The translations under genes were made by a program, and so were the position numbers. The notes under the pieces are model-generated. The model was not told where the DNA came from. It did not search any database and saw only the letters and a program-made list of their open reading frames with translations. This document shows, piece by piece, positions 19,681 to 28,667 of a stretch of DNA of 64,000 bases (the stretch's first letter is position 1; every line of letters starts with the position of its first letter). Source of the stretch: Alphaproteobacteria bacterium (GTDB lineage Bacteria; Pseudomonadota; Alphaproteobacteria; Caulobacterales; Hyphomonadaceae). Location: positions 62,001 to 126,000 of the forward strand of contig JAHJSB010000063.1 of the NCBI GenBank assembly GCA_018830285.1. Direction: 5' to 3'.

Positions 19681-20277
19681 ATGGCCACATCGAAACGGAC
19701 CCGCCACACCCTTGCCACCCACCGGATACCCCCAGCCCTGACCCAGCCTGCCTCCCCCCTTCAGACGGCCCTCTCCCTGCGCCTCGCCACCCTGCTCGCC
19801 TTCCCGTTCGGCGTCGTACTGGTCGCCCTGATGCAGCGCAGCGCCCTGATGATCGTGCTGCTGGCCGCGGCCATGGTCGGCGTCAGCCTGGTTGAACGCA
19901 TCCGCCTCGCCCGGCTCACCGGATCGGCGGCGCCTGTATCACTTGCCGGCCTGCTGCCCGGTTTCGCCGTGCGCCTTGGCGGCCTTGCCGGCCTGTTCAT
20001 CGTCCTCATCGGCTTCCTCGCCCTGTTCCGCGACACGTCCCTCGCGCGCGGCATCGGCCTTGAAGATGCGGCCATCATTGTCGGCGTCACCGGTTTTGCC
20101 CTCGCTGCCAACGCGATCAGCGCCCGGCTCGCCACAACCGAGGTCAGCAGCGTCCTGTCGACCCTGAACGCATCGTTCCGCGAGGCCAATCCCGGCGCAG
20201 GCACGGCAGATGGCGAGATCATCGAAGGCGAATTCTACGACCCCGAAACCGGGCCCGATTCTTCCCCTCGCCGCTGA
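19681..20277 (+). CDS. Hypothetical multi-pass membrane protein
   Basis: Not recognised. ATG at 19681 gives 198 aa. A Pro/Thr-rich N-terminus is followed by three to four hydrophobic helices: LATLLAFPFGVVLVALMQRSA with MIVLLAAAMVGVSLV, LAGLFIVLIGFLALFR, and AAIIVGVTGFALAANAI. The tail is acidic (GEIIEGEFYDPETGPD). No strong ribosome site is visible. It is divergent from ecm with 95 bp between starts, and the SemiSWEET gene begins 50 bp downstream, so the two may share a transcript. Confidence 0.6.
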   Translation: MATSKRTRHTLATHRIPPALTQPASPLQTALSLRLATLLAFPFGVVLVALMQRSALMIVLLAAAMVGVSLVERIRLARLTGSAAPVSLAGLLPGFAVRLGGLAGLFIVLIGFLALFRDTSLARGIGLEDAAIIVGVTGFALAANAISARLATTEVSSVLSTLNASFREANPGAGTADGEIIEGEFYDPETGPDSSPRR

Positions 20278-20326
20278 AACAGACTTGATGTATACACCGC
20301 TGGAAATCTGGCGGAGCGCACTTCAG

Positions 20327-20647
20327 ATGACTGAATTTATTGGATTTTTGGCTGCCATCCTGACCACGGTCTCGTTCGTGCCCCAAGCCGTCCAGATCCT
20401 GCGCACCCGCGAAACCGGCGGCATCTCCCTTGTCATGTACATCCTGTTCACGGTCGGAATCGTCGCCTGGCTCGTCTATGGCGTGATGATCGCCAGCCTG
20501 CCGGTCATCCTTGCCAATATCGTGACCCTCGCGCTCGCCGGCGTCATCCTTACCCTCAAGGCCCGTGCCGTCATGACCGCCCGCCGGTCCGCGCGTCAGC
20601 CCATCGTCCAGGGCGCCACCGCCGCCACGTCCGCGCCCATCGCCTGA
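20327..20647 (+). CDS. SemiSWEET-family transporter
   Basis: Protein of 106 aa with three hydrophobic helices and the PQ-loop signature in TM1, LTTVSFVPQAVQILRTRETGGIS, followed by LVMYILFTVGIVAWLVYGV and ILANIVTLALAGVILTLK. SemiSWEETs dimerise to form a small sugar channel in the inner membrane. ATG at 20327 has GCGGAG about 10 nt upstream; an in-frame ATG at 20288 would add a non-conserved leader. The 3' end overlaps the convergent transaminase gene by 52 bp, which extends its C-terminus with an Ala/Arg-rich tail. Confidence 0.82.
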   Translation: MTEFIGFLAAILTTVSFVPQAVQILRTRETGGISLVMYILFTVGIVAWLVYGVMIASLPVILANIVTLALAGVILTLKARAVMTARRSARQPIVQGATAATSAPIA

Positions 20648-21480
20648 TAATACAGTCGCTGGATCTGCCGCGTCACTGGTCCCGGCCTGCCATCGCCGAT
20701 AGCCTGACCGTCAATCGCGATCACCGGCGCGATCATTGCCCCTGCAGACGTCGTGAACGCCTCTTTTGCGGCCAGCGCCTCGTCCGGCGTGAAGGCGCGC
20801 TCGACAAGGTGAAGCCCTGAGCCTTCCAGCAGGTCAAGGACACCTGCCCGCGTGATTCCCGGCAGGATGGACGGCGACAGGTCCCGCGTCACCAGCTGCC
20901 CCTCGCCGTCGACAATCCAGGCATTGGCCGAGGCCGCCTCGGTCACGCGTCCGTCTTCCACCAGGAAGGCCGTGTCCGCCCCGGCTTCGCGCGCCGTGCG
21001 GTAAGCCAGCGCCTGCGACAGTAGCTGCGTCGTCTTCATGTCGCGCCGCTTCCAGCGCGTATCGTCCAGGAACACCGCCCTTATCCCGTTCCGCGCTGTC
21101 TCGCCGATCAGCGGCCGGGCGTCCGCATACAGGAACACAGTCGGCTCGAATTCCTCCGGTCCGGCAAAGTCACGCAGGCCATAGGCGCCCGCCGTGACCT
21201 GTAAATAGATCAGGCCTTCGGTGAGGCCATTATAGTCGATCAGGTCGCGGTGGACCTTGCCCCAGCCGCCCCCCGGCAGGGGGTCCGGAATGCCAATTCC
21301 GGCCAGCGTGCGGCTGAGGCGCGACATGTGGCCTCCGAAATCGACGAGGTGCCCGCCATACACGGCGGTCACCTCATACGCGGCATGGGCAAACAGGAAG
21401 CCCCGGTCAAAGGGCGATATCCGAGCGTCTGCTGCAGGACAGAAGGCGCCGTTGAGGTAGGCCGTGGTGCATATTGTCAT
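20596..21480 (-). CDS. dat: D-amino acid aminotransferase (class IV PLP enzyme)
   Basis: Transamination between D-amino acids and 2-oxo acids, supplying D-Ala/D-Glu. Class IV blocks are AYLNGAFCPAADARISPFDRGFLFAHAAYEVTAV at the N-terminus, DDTRWKRRDMKTTQLLSQALA with the PLP lysine in MKTT, and FLVEDGRVTEAASANAWIV and PSILPGITRAGVL in the small domain. ATG at 21480 gives 294 aa; a GTG 9 bp upstream is also possible. The match is to Dat rather than to branched-chain aminotransferase, which would be longer. It is divergent from ccr. Confidence 0.87.
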   Translation of the reverse strand: MTICTTAYLNGAFCPAADARISPFDRGFLFAHAAYEVTAVYGGHLVDFGGHMSRLSRTLAGIGIPDPLPGGGWGKVHRDLIDYNGLTEGLIYLQVTAGAYGLRDFAGPEEFEPTVFLYADARPLIGETARNGIRAVFLDDTRWKRRDMKTTQLLSQALAYRTAREAGADTAFLVEDGRVTEAASANAWIVDGEGQLVTRDLSPSILPGITRAGVLDLLEGSGLHLVERAFTPDEALAAKEAFTTSAGAMIAPVIAIDGQAIGDGRPGPVTRQIQRLYYQAMGADVAAVAPWTMG

Positions 21481-21644
21481 TTTTGTCACGCTGATCCGGT
21501 TGCGTTATTGTGCGCCGCAACAAATTCCTTGCATCCTTGCGGGCGTGAAGCCAAGGTGCCGCGACCCGGGGGCTTTGTGAAGACACGCAATAAACGTGCG
21601 CACGCCGCTCCCTGACGTGATTTTGGAGGATTGGAATTTCAATT

Positions 21645-22901
21645 ATGGGCAGAGAACAGAAAGACATTTACGCGCTGGGCGAGATTCCTCCGGAATTCCA
21701 CGTCCCGAAAATGATGCACGCGTGGGCCATCCGCCGCGAGCGCCACGGTCGTCCGTCGACCGCGATGCAGCTCGAACAGGTCCCCGTGCCCGACATCGAT
21801 TCCGACGAAGTGCTCGTCCTCGTGATGGCCGCTGGCGTCAATTATAACGGCATCTGGGCCGGTCTCGGCGAGCCGCTCTCGCCCTTCGACATTCACAAGC
21901 AGGACTACCATATTGCCGGCTCTGATGCCGCCGGCATCGTCTGGGCTGTCGGCCGCAAGGTCACCCGCGTGAAGCCCGGCGACGAAGTCGTGATCCACTG
22001 CAACCAGGATGATGGTGACGACGAAGAGTGCAATGGCGGCGATCCGATGTTCTCGCCGTCCCAGCGGATCTGGGGCTATGAGACACCTGACGGCTCCTTC
22101 GCCCAGTTCTGTCGTGTACAGGCGCGCCAGTGCATGCCGCGCCCGAAACACCTGACCTGGGAAGAAAGCGCCTGCTACATGCTGACGCTGGCGACCGCCT
22201 ACCGCATGCTGTTCGGCCACCGCCCCCACATCGTGAAGCCGGCTGACAACGTCCTCGTATGGGGCGCGTCCGGCGGCCTTGGCAGTTTCGGTGTCCAGCT
22301 CTGCGCGGTCACCGGCGCCAATGCGATCGGTGTGGTCAGTTCCGACGACAAGAAGGAACACGTCCTCGGCCTCGGCGCCAAGGCTGTGCTCAACCGCAAG
22401 GACTTCAATTGCTGGGGCCAGCTGCCCACCGTCAATGGCCCGGAATTCAACGACTATATGAAAGAATCCCGCAAGTTCGGCAAAGCCATCTGGGAACATA
22501 CTGGCAAGCAGGATGTCGACATCGTGTTCGAACATCCGGGCGAATCCACCTTCCCCGTTTCGGTCTTCGTCGTGAAGCGCGGCGGCATGGTCGTCATCTG
22601 CGCCGGCACGACCGGCTTCAACCTCACCATGGATGCCCGCTTTCTCTGGATGCGCCAGAAGCGCGTTCAGGGTAGCCACTTCGCGCACCTGAAGCAGGCA
22701 AGCGCCGCGAACCAGCTCGTCATCAACCGGCGTATCGATCCCGGCATGTCGGAAGTCTTCCCCTGGGACCAGATCCCGGCGGCCCACGACAAGATGCTCG
22801 ACAACAAGCACCTGCCCGGCAACATGGCCGTCCTGGTCACCAGCCCGAAACCCGGCCTGCGCACCGTCGAAGACGTTCTGGAAGTGACGGGGCAGATTTA
22901 A
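21645..22901 (+). CDS. ccrA: Crotonyl-CoA carboxylase/reductase
   Basis: NADPH- and CO2-dependent reductive carboxylation of crotonyl-CoA to (2S)-ethylmalonyl-CoA, the committing step of the ethylmalonyl-CoA pathway for C2 assimilation. Protein of 418 aa in the MDR superfamily, with the CCR-specific N-terminus (KDIYALGEIPPEFHVP, MMHAWAIRRERHGRP). Other blocks are AGVNYNGIWAGLGEP, RIWGYETPDGSFAQFC, the Rossmann motif VLVWGASGGLGSFGVQL and FLWMRQKRVQGSHFA. A GGAGG site precedes the ATG. A terminator follows at 22935-22970. Together with ecm it strongly implies a complete pathway elsewhere in the genome. Confidence 0.95.
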   Translation: MGREQKDIYALGEIPPEFHVPKMMHAWAIRRERHGRPSTAMQLEQVPVPDIDSDEVLVLVMAAGVNYNGIWAGLGEPLSPFDIHKQDYHIAGSDAAGIVWAVGRKVTRVKPGDEVVIHCNQDDGDDEECNGGDPMFSPSQRIWGYETPDGSFAQFCRVQARQCMPRPKHLTWEESACYMLTLATAYRMLFGHRPHIVKPADNVLVWGASGGLGSFGVQLCAVTGANAIGVVSSDDKKEHVLGLGAKAVLNRKDFNCWGQLPTVNGPEFNDYMKESRKFGKAIWEHTGKQDVDIVFEHPGESTFPVSVFVVKRGGMVVICAGTTGFNLTMDARFLWMRQKRVQGSHFAHLKQASAANQLVINRRIDPGMSEVFPWDQIPAAHDKMLDNKHLPGNMAVLVTSPKPGLRTVEDVLEVTGQI

Positions 22902-22934
22902 GCCGGGCGACCGGACACGCATTCAAGGCAGACA

Positions 22935-22970
22935 AAAGCCGGTTCCCTGAAGGAGCCGGCTTTTTCCTTT
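22935..22970 (+). terminator. Intrinsic terminator after ccrA
   Basis: A 12-bp stem with one G-T wobble (AAAGCCGGTTCC at 22935-22946 with GGAGCCGGCTTT at 22952-22963) has a 5-nt loop and is followed by a T-rich run. The leading A residues make it potentially bidirectional, serving also the convergent histidine kinase gene, which ends 30 bp away. Confidence 0.88.
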
Positions 22971-22999
22971 TCTGGTCCTGCTCAGGTCAGGCGCTGGTC

Positions 23000-25900
23000 T
23001 CAGGCCGCGTCCTCGACGACGCTGACAAAGCTGTCCACAGCGTGCTCCAGCGAGTCCGGGACCGGCGTGCCGGAAAGGATTTCCTTGGCAACGGCCTCCA
23101 GCTTGAAGGCCGCGTCCGACACGTCCTTGAAGCCAAGGCTTCCCGACGTTCCAGCCACTGAATGGGCGAGCGACGCAACAGCCTGCGCCCGGGTCTCCGG
23201 CGAACTGATCCGCAGCAGTGCGCCCAGCTTGCCGGGCAGTTCCAGTATGTCGCGGCGACAGTCTTCCTTCAGGGCGGCGATCATGGCCTCCGCCGCTGTC
23301 GACCGTTCTTCCGTCTCCGCACCTTTCTTGCGCAGAAAGCGCTCGATCAGGTTGTTCAGGCGCACCATGTCGATGGGCTTGGAGAAATGTGCGTCCATGC
23401 CTGCGGCACGACATTCGTCCGCCTGGGTCGCCAGCGCATTGGCCGTCAGGGCAACAATCGGAAGCCGGCCCGTAGGCCCATGCATTTCCCGGATACGTCG
23501 GGTAGCGGTCAGGCCATCCATTTCGGGCATCTGAACGTCCATCAGGATGATGTCGTACATTGCGCCCTCAAGCAGCGAGAGGATCGCGTCGGGCGCCGAC
23601 GCAAAGGTCGTCACCTCGTGCCCGGACGACCGCAGCCCGATGGCGATGAGGGCCCGGTTCATCTCGACATCGTCGACCACCATGATGCGCGCCGCCGAGA
23701 GCGCGCGGTGCCCGTCGACCAAGTCGGGAGCTTCGACGCGGCCTGTGCGCCGGTCCGGGATATACGGCAGGGTCAGGATCGCATTCGTCCCCACTCCTTC
23801 TTCGCTGACAAGCTCGAGCTTGCCGTCCAGCAGCAGGGCCAGCGACCGGCTGATCGACAGTCCGAGGCCCGAGCCCCCAAAGCGCCGGGTGATCGAGGCG
23901 TCGGCCTGGGAGAAACCAGTGAATATATGGTCCATCTTGTCGGCAGGAATGCCCGGCCCGGTATCGGCGACGATCACGCAAAGTCGCCCGTCCGTCAGTC
24001 TTGCATCCAGCCTGACATGGCCCGCCTCCGTAAACTTGGCTGCATTGCCGACAATGTTCGTAAGTATTTGGCGCAACCGGGTTTCGTCCCCCACGATCGC
24101 CGTAGCAATCTCGGGCGCGACCTGGCAGGTAATCTTGACCTTCGGGTTCGGCCGCGCCGCCGCGACCAGGCTAGCGACATCCTCGATCATCTCGCGAATG
24201 TTAAAGGGCCGGCTTTCAACTTCCATCCGTCCGGCATCGATCTTGGAAAAATCGAGAATGTCGTTGATGATTTCGAGCAATGTCCGGCTCGCCGAGGAAA
24301 TGCGCTGAACATAGGCCAGCTGGTCATCGGTCAGTGCCGTCGTCTTGAGAATATCCGCGAAGCCCATGACCCCATTCAAAGGCGTGCGAATTTCATGACT
24401 CATGTTGGACAGGAATTCCGTGCGAGCGGTCGCTGCCGCCTCGGCTTGCAGACGCGCCTCGGCGAGCGCCTTCTCGCGTTCGTGACGTTCGCTGACATCG
24501 CGATAAGTGGACACGACCTCGACCGGCTTTCCATCGGCATCGCGGATAACCTGGGGCTTGCCCTCCAGCCAGACGATCGAACCGTCAGCGAGGCGGACCC
24601 TGAACTCGCGCTGAACGCTTTGGTCGACCTGCTTTCCAGTGAACAGGCCCTGCGTGATCGCGATGACGAACTCGCGGTCCTCAGGAACAACAAAGTCGAC
24701 CGCCCGCTTACCGATGGACTCTTCCGGCGGCGCAATTAAAGAGGCCGAAGGCGACGCATAGTTGATGACTCCGCCGAGGTCGAACTTGAGGACGATATCA
24801 GTCGAGTGTTCCGCCAACAGACGATACTGTTCTTCCTTCACAGCAAGGGCGGCATAAAGCTCGTACTCTTGCGTTATATCCTTGAAAACGCCGAATATAT
24901 GATCGACCGATCCGGATGGCCCGACATGGCATTTCGCAATCGATCTCACGCGCCGCGTTTCACCGTCAGAGCGGCGCCGAATGGTCGCTTCGAAATTCCA
25001 GTCCTCACCACTTTTCATGTGCTGATCGATCAGGGCCGCGACGCGATCTCGATCACCTTCCATGTAGAAATCCAGTGCGCCATCCAGCATCGGATTGAAC
25101 GTCTCGGACGTCACACCGTGAATGCGATAGACTTCCGGCGACCAGAAGATTTCGCTCTTTTCGGCATTCAGGGTCCAGTGGCCAACCTGCGAGATTTCAT
25201 CGGCCATTTCGGCCTGACTGAGGAGAACCTTTTCGCGCGTCGATCGCTCGACGATGCGGCGTCTGGAATTGCTCAGGCGCTGGGTCAGGCGATGACGTTC
25301 GCTCACGGACGCACCAAGCGACAACGCCATGTAGGAATTCGCTGCGAGAAAAGCCTGCAGGACAAGCATATGATGGACGATCCCGCCGTCCGCCAGCATG
25401 GTCGGACCCATTCCGGCATAGGTGAACCCGATGGAGATCATCGTTACGATCAGCAGTGCAACAGCCGCTCCGCGAACGCCATGGCGGAAGGTCAGAGGCA
25501 CAAGCACCGGTGGAACGAGGAAGAGGAGCGGATAATTTGACTGCACGAACACGCCAATTGTGACGACGACAACCAGCAACGCCTCGAAGGCAGACATCCA
25601 GCCGATGTCGTTGCCGGTTCTAAGTTTCTTCAAAAGCGCCCAAAGCAGCGGCGCGAAGAGGAGCAGGCCCAGGATGTCGCCAAAGAACCAAAGAGCCGAA
25701 TCCTGCAAAGGCAGGGCGGCTCCGGTCAGCGCCAGACCCGCAAGCGCTATCGGCGTCGAAATGCTGCACGCAATCAGGGATGCCGCGAACAATCTCAAAA
25801 TGCCCGATTTGCGGGTGATATTTGGCGCGGAATGCCGACTCAGTATCAGCGCGACGATGAGGACTTCAAGGCTGTTTGCCATTGCCAGGATCAGACTGCG

Positions 25901-26200
25901 CACCCACGGGTCGCCGATAATGACATTGGCCAAAAAAATGCCGATGAACAGGCACCCGAACAGCGAGGGCCATTCCGCCTTCGGCCACCTCAGCACCACG
26001 ATCAGCAGGATCGCATTGACGGGCCACACGGCTGCAACATCACCCGTTCCACGGGTTAACAGGATGGTGCCCATCGACAGTGAACAGGCCGCGAGTACAA
26101 ACAGGACGTGTGCGATGCCCGGCTTGCGAATGATGTCATTCAGACGCGTCTTCCTGCGCTGCTCAGCCCTGACAGGCTTGTCAAATACTGAGGACGTCAT
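23000..26200 (-). CDS. MASE1-PAS-PAS hybrid sensor histidine kinase with receiver and Hpt domains
   Basis: Large 1066-aa signalling protein. Residues about 30-300 form eight or so helices of a MASE1 sensor. Two PAS domains follow (about 330-445 and 455-570), with PAS-type GVFKDITQEYE and STYRDVSERHE ends. HisKA has the phospho-His near 602 (NMSHEIRTPLNG). HATPase shows N-box ILTNIVGNAAKFTEAG, G1 ADTGPGIP and GSGLGLSISR. The receiver (about 835-955) has phospho-acceptor Asp near 888 in ILMDVQMPEMDG. The C-terminal Hpt has His near 1013 in ASLAHSVAGTSGSLGF. It is therefore a complete internal phosphorelay; output partner and signal are unknown. Confidence 0.93.
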   Translation of the reverse strand: MTSSVFDKPVRAEQRRKTRLNDIIRKPGIAHVLFVLAACSLSMGTILLTRGTGDVAAVWPVNAILLIVVLRWPKAEWPSLFGCLFIGIFLANVIIGDPWVRSLILAMANSLEVLIVALILSRHSAPNITRKSGILRLFAASLIACSISTPIALAGLALTGAALPLQDSALWFFGDILGLLLFAPLLWALLKKLRTGNDIGWMSAFEALLVVVVTIGVFVQSNYPLLFLVPPVLVPLTFRHGVRGAAVALLIVTMISIGFTYAGMGPTMLADGGIVHHMLVLQAFLAANSYMALSLGASVSERHRLTQRLSNSRRRIVERSTREKVLLSQAEMADEISQVGHWTLNAEKSEIFWSPEVYRIHGVTSETFNPMLDGALDFYMEGDRDRVAALIDQHMKSGEDWNFEATIRRRSDGETRRVRSIAKCHVGPSGSVDHIFGVFKDITQEYELYAALAVKEEQYRLLAEHSTDIVLKFDLGGVINYASPSASLIAPPEESIGKRAVDFVVPEDREFVIAITQGLFTGKQVDQSVQREFRVRLADGSIVWLEGKPQVIRDADGKPVEVVSTYRDVSERHEREKALAEARLQAEAAATARTEFLSNMSHEIRTPLNGVMGFADILKTTALTDDQLAYVQRISSASRTLLEIINDILDFSKIDAGRMEVESRPFNIREMIEDVASLVAAARPNPKVKITCQVAPEIATAIVGDETRLRQILTNIVGNAAKFTEAGHVRLDARLTDGRLCVIVADTGPGIPADKMDHIFTGFSQADASITRRFGGSGLGLSISRSLALLLDGKLELVSEEGVGTNAILTLPYIPDRRTGRVEAPDLVDGHRALSAARIMVVDDVEMNRALIAIGLRSSGHEVTTFASAPDAILSLLEGAMYDIILMDVQMPEMDGLTATRRIREMHGPTGRLPIVALTANALATQADECRAAGMDAHFSKPIDMVRLNNLIERFLRKKGAETEERSTAAEAMIAALKEDCRRDILELPGKLGALLRISSPETRAQAVASLAHSVAGTSGSLGFKDVSDAAFKLEAVAKEILSGTPVPDSLEHAVDSFVSVVEDAA

Positions 26201-26333
26201 GCTTCCAGGCCTTTTAAACCGGTTCCTGGAAGACCTTATTCAATATACACTTTACGATATCTTACTCTGGCTGCGCCCCTACAATCGTTGAATCGGCGGC
26301 TGCGGAAAGTACTCGGTTTCCATCCTGGGAAGG

Positions 26334-26570
26334 TCAGGCTTTCAGCATCGCGTAGAGTTCATCCTTGAGGACGATCCGCCGCTTGCGCAGCGCTGTCTCA
26401 TGCGTTTCGCTGGCAGGCTGGACGCCGCTCTCATGCCGGTGGATGTGCCGGTTGACGTCGTGATACTCGTCAGCAAGGCGCGCGAAATGCGGGTTCGACG
26501 TCTTGAGTTCATGGATCTTGTCCACCGCTTCGGGAAATTCTGCGGCAAGTTCGTGAGGCGTGTGAGTCAT
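26334..26570 (-). CDS. YdcH/DUF465-family small protein
   Basis: Small coiled-coil-like protein of 78 aa. The start at 26570 has AGGAGAG just upstream. The family pattern is clear: LKTSNPHFARLADEYHDVNRHIHR, then ALRKRRIVLKDELYAML at the C-terminus. Function of the family is unknown. It lies between the hybrid kinase promoter region and a lipoprotein gene on the same strand. Confidence 0.85.
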   Translation of the reverse strand: MTHTPHELAAEFPEAVDKIHELKTSNPHFARLADEYHDVNRHIHRHESGVQPASETHETALRKRRIVLKDELYAMLKA

Positions 26571-26657
26571 TTTGGGCTCTCCTGATATGGGGTTTTCACC
26601 TCGTAACAGGCCCAATGCGACCTCCCCTGTCACTAAGGGAGTCTGCGTAGAAGCTGT

Positions 26658-27194
26658 TCAGCGCAACTGGTAATAGGTCTTGTAAGCCGCGGCGTCCTTC
26701 GTCTCGGCAATCACGCGCTTCAGGTCCTCATACGACGTGAGCGTACAGTCGGCATCCAGGGCCAGTTCGTTCATCGTGTCGATCGGCAGGTCGTCGCAAT
26801 CCGGCAGTTTCATGAAAAGACGGTTCCCGACCAGCTTGCCCACGGCATAATTATAGACATAGCCGTCCTTTGAGCCCTCGTCCGGGGAGGCGACTTCGAT
26901 CAGGTATTCGCCTGTTCCGCCCTCAAGGGGCGCGAAAACCAGCCTGGCATTCTCTTCCAGCCAATAGAAGTTGCCCTCCTGGCGGATGGCATAGTGTTCA
27001 TACGCTCCTTCCGATCCGGACCGGTCCCAGCGCGTCAGGTCGTCATTGTCTTGGACATAAGTGTCGGCGATCCGGAACGTGCCCAGCGGCAGGACGGCCT
27101 CTTCCGACGGGATCAACGGCGTGTAGGCGCCAAAGGCGCAGGCTGCCGCCATCGCGCAAACGGCCAAAACGAAAGTCGCTTTCAAACGGCGCAT
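26658..27194 (-). CDS. Hypothetical lipoprotein
   Basis: Not recognised. Protein of 178 aa with an N-terminal signal MRRLKATFVLAVCAMAA ending in the lipobox AAC. The mature part is mixed alpha/beta with two Cys pairs' worth of residues (DCDDLP, DADCTL) and ends KTYYQLR. The sequence GTFRIADTYVQDNDD after the lipobox resembles surface-exposed lipoproteins of this bacterial group. The start ATG at 27194 follows AGGAGCCGGGATC. It probably sits in the envelope; nothing in the neighbourhood (purA upstream, YdcH downstream) suggests a role. Confidence 0.65.
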   Translation of the reverse strand: MRRLKATFVLAVCAMAAACAFGAYTPLIPSEEAVLPLGTFRIADTYVQDNDDLTRWDRSGSEGAYEHYAIRQEGNFYWLEENARLVFAPLEGGTGEYLIEVASPDEGSKDGYVYNYAVGKLVGNRLFMKLPDCDDLPIDTMNELALDADCTLTSYEDLKRVIAETKDAAAYKTYYQLR

Positions 27195-27274
27195 GCTGAT
27201 CCCGGCTCCTTTTCCGAATGCGCCGAGCTAAGCCCCGCCCGGCCTGAAAGGCAATCTGGGAAACCCCGTAAGGC

Positions 27275-28567
27275 TTAGACCTCGAACGGGTCGCGCATCA
27301 GGATGACGTCTTCGCGTTCCGGCGACGTCGAGACCAGCGCGCAGGGCTTGCCGACGAGTTCTTCAAGGCGCCGGACATATTTTACCGCCTCGGCTGGCAG
27401 GTCGGCCCAGCTGCGGGCGCCCGCTGTCGAGCCTTTCCAGCCTTCGATGGTCTCATAAACCGGCTCGACGGCAGCCTGGTCGGTGAGGCCAGCGGGAAAA
27501 TAGTCGATTTCCTTGCCGTGCAAGCGATAGGCAACGCAGACCTTGATCTCGTCGAAACCGTCGAGCACGTCGAGCTTTGTCAGGGCAAGACCGGTGACGC
27601 CGCTCGTGGTGCAGGCCTGGCGAACCATCACGCTGTCAAACCAGCCGCAGCGGCGGGCCCGGCCGGTATTGACGCCGACTTCCTTGCCGATACGACCGAG
27701 GCGCTCGCCGATCTCGTCGTGCAGCTCAGTCGGGAACGGGCCGGCGCCGACGCGCGTCGTATATGCCTTGGCGAGGCCCAACACGTAGGAAATCGCGCCC
27801 GGGCCGACACCGGAGCCTGCCGAGGCATTGCCTGCCACGACATTGGAAGAGGTCACGAACGGATATGTGCCGTGATCAACGTCGAGCATCACGCCCTGGG
27901 CACCTTCGAACAGGATACGCCGACCGCGCCGGACCTGTTCGTCGAGCAGTTTCCAGACCGGCTGCGCATAGGCGAGGATCTGCGGGGCGATCTTCAGGAG
28001 ATCGGCTTTGAGCTGGGCGCCATCCGGTTCGGGCAGGTCGAGACCCGTCCGCAGCGGGCGATGGTGCGCCAGCAGGCGCTCGATCTTCATGTCGAGAGCA
28101 GCGGGATCAGCAAGATCAGCGACGCGGATGGCGCGGCGACCAACGCGGTCCTCATAGGCCGGGCCGATGCCGCGCTTGGTCGTGCCGATCTGGGCGGCCC
28201 CAAGGGCCCCTTCGCGCGCCGCGTCGATGTCCTTGTGCCAAGGAAGGATCAGCGAGGCATTGTCGGCGAGCACGAGATTGTCGGGAGTCACTTCAACGCC
28301 CTGCGCGCGAATGCCGTCAATTTCCGTCAGCATGTGCCACGGATCGACCACGACGCCATTGCCGATCACCGAGAGCTTGCCCCCTCGCACAAGGCCAGAC
28401 GGCAGCAGCGCGAGCTTGAACACTTTACCATCAATAACCAGCGTATGGCCGGCATTATGACCGCCCTGGAAACGCACCACGACATCGGCCCGGCTCGAGA
28501 GCCAGTCGACAATCTTGCCCTTGCCTTCATCGCCCCATTGAGCGCCTACGACGACGACACCTGACAT
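27275..28567 (-). CDS. purA: Adenylosuccinate synthetase
   Basis: First committed step of AMP synthesis: IMP + aspartate + GTP to adenylosuccinate. At 430 aa the length is normal. GTP-binding [16 protein letters not shown] and the following [13 protein letters not shown] are intact. Other family blocks are [60 protein letters not shown] and [16 protein letters not shown]. It is monocistronic by appearance, with about 100 bp to the upstream gene stop. Confidence 0.97.
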   Translation of the reverse strand: MSGVVVVGAQWGDEGKGKIVDWLSSRADVVVRFQGGHNAGHTLVIDGKVFKLALLPSGLVRGGKLSVIGNGVVVDPWHMLTEIDGIRAQGVEVTPDNLVLADNASLILPWHKDIDAAREGALGAAQIGTTKRGIGPAYEDRVGRRAIRVADLADPAALDMKIERLLAHHRPLRTGLDLPEPDGAQLKADLLKIAPQILAYAQPVWKLLDEQVRRGRRILFEGAQGVMLDVDHGTYPFVTSSNVVAGNASAGSGVGPGAISYVLGLAKAYTTRVGAGPFPTELHDEIGERLGRIGKEVGVNTGRARRCGWFDSVMVRQACTTSGVTGLALTKLDVLDGFDEIKVCVAYRLHGKEIDYFPAGLTDQAAVEPVYETIEGWKGSTAGARSWADLPAEAVKYVRRLEELVGKPCALVSTSPEREDVILMRDPFEV

Positions 28568-28667
28568 ATAGAACTCCCGTGTTCAGCCGCCGCGACAAGG
28601 GCAGGAGTCTGCCCGAAATTGCAAGGGGCAGACGCCGTTTTATCAGCCGTTTTGTGTCGTTTCGGTG

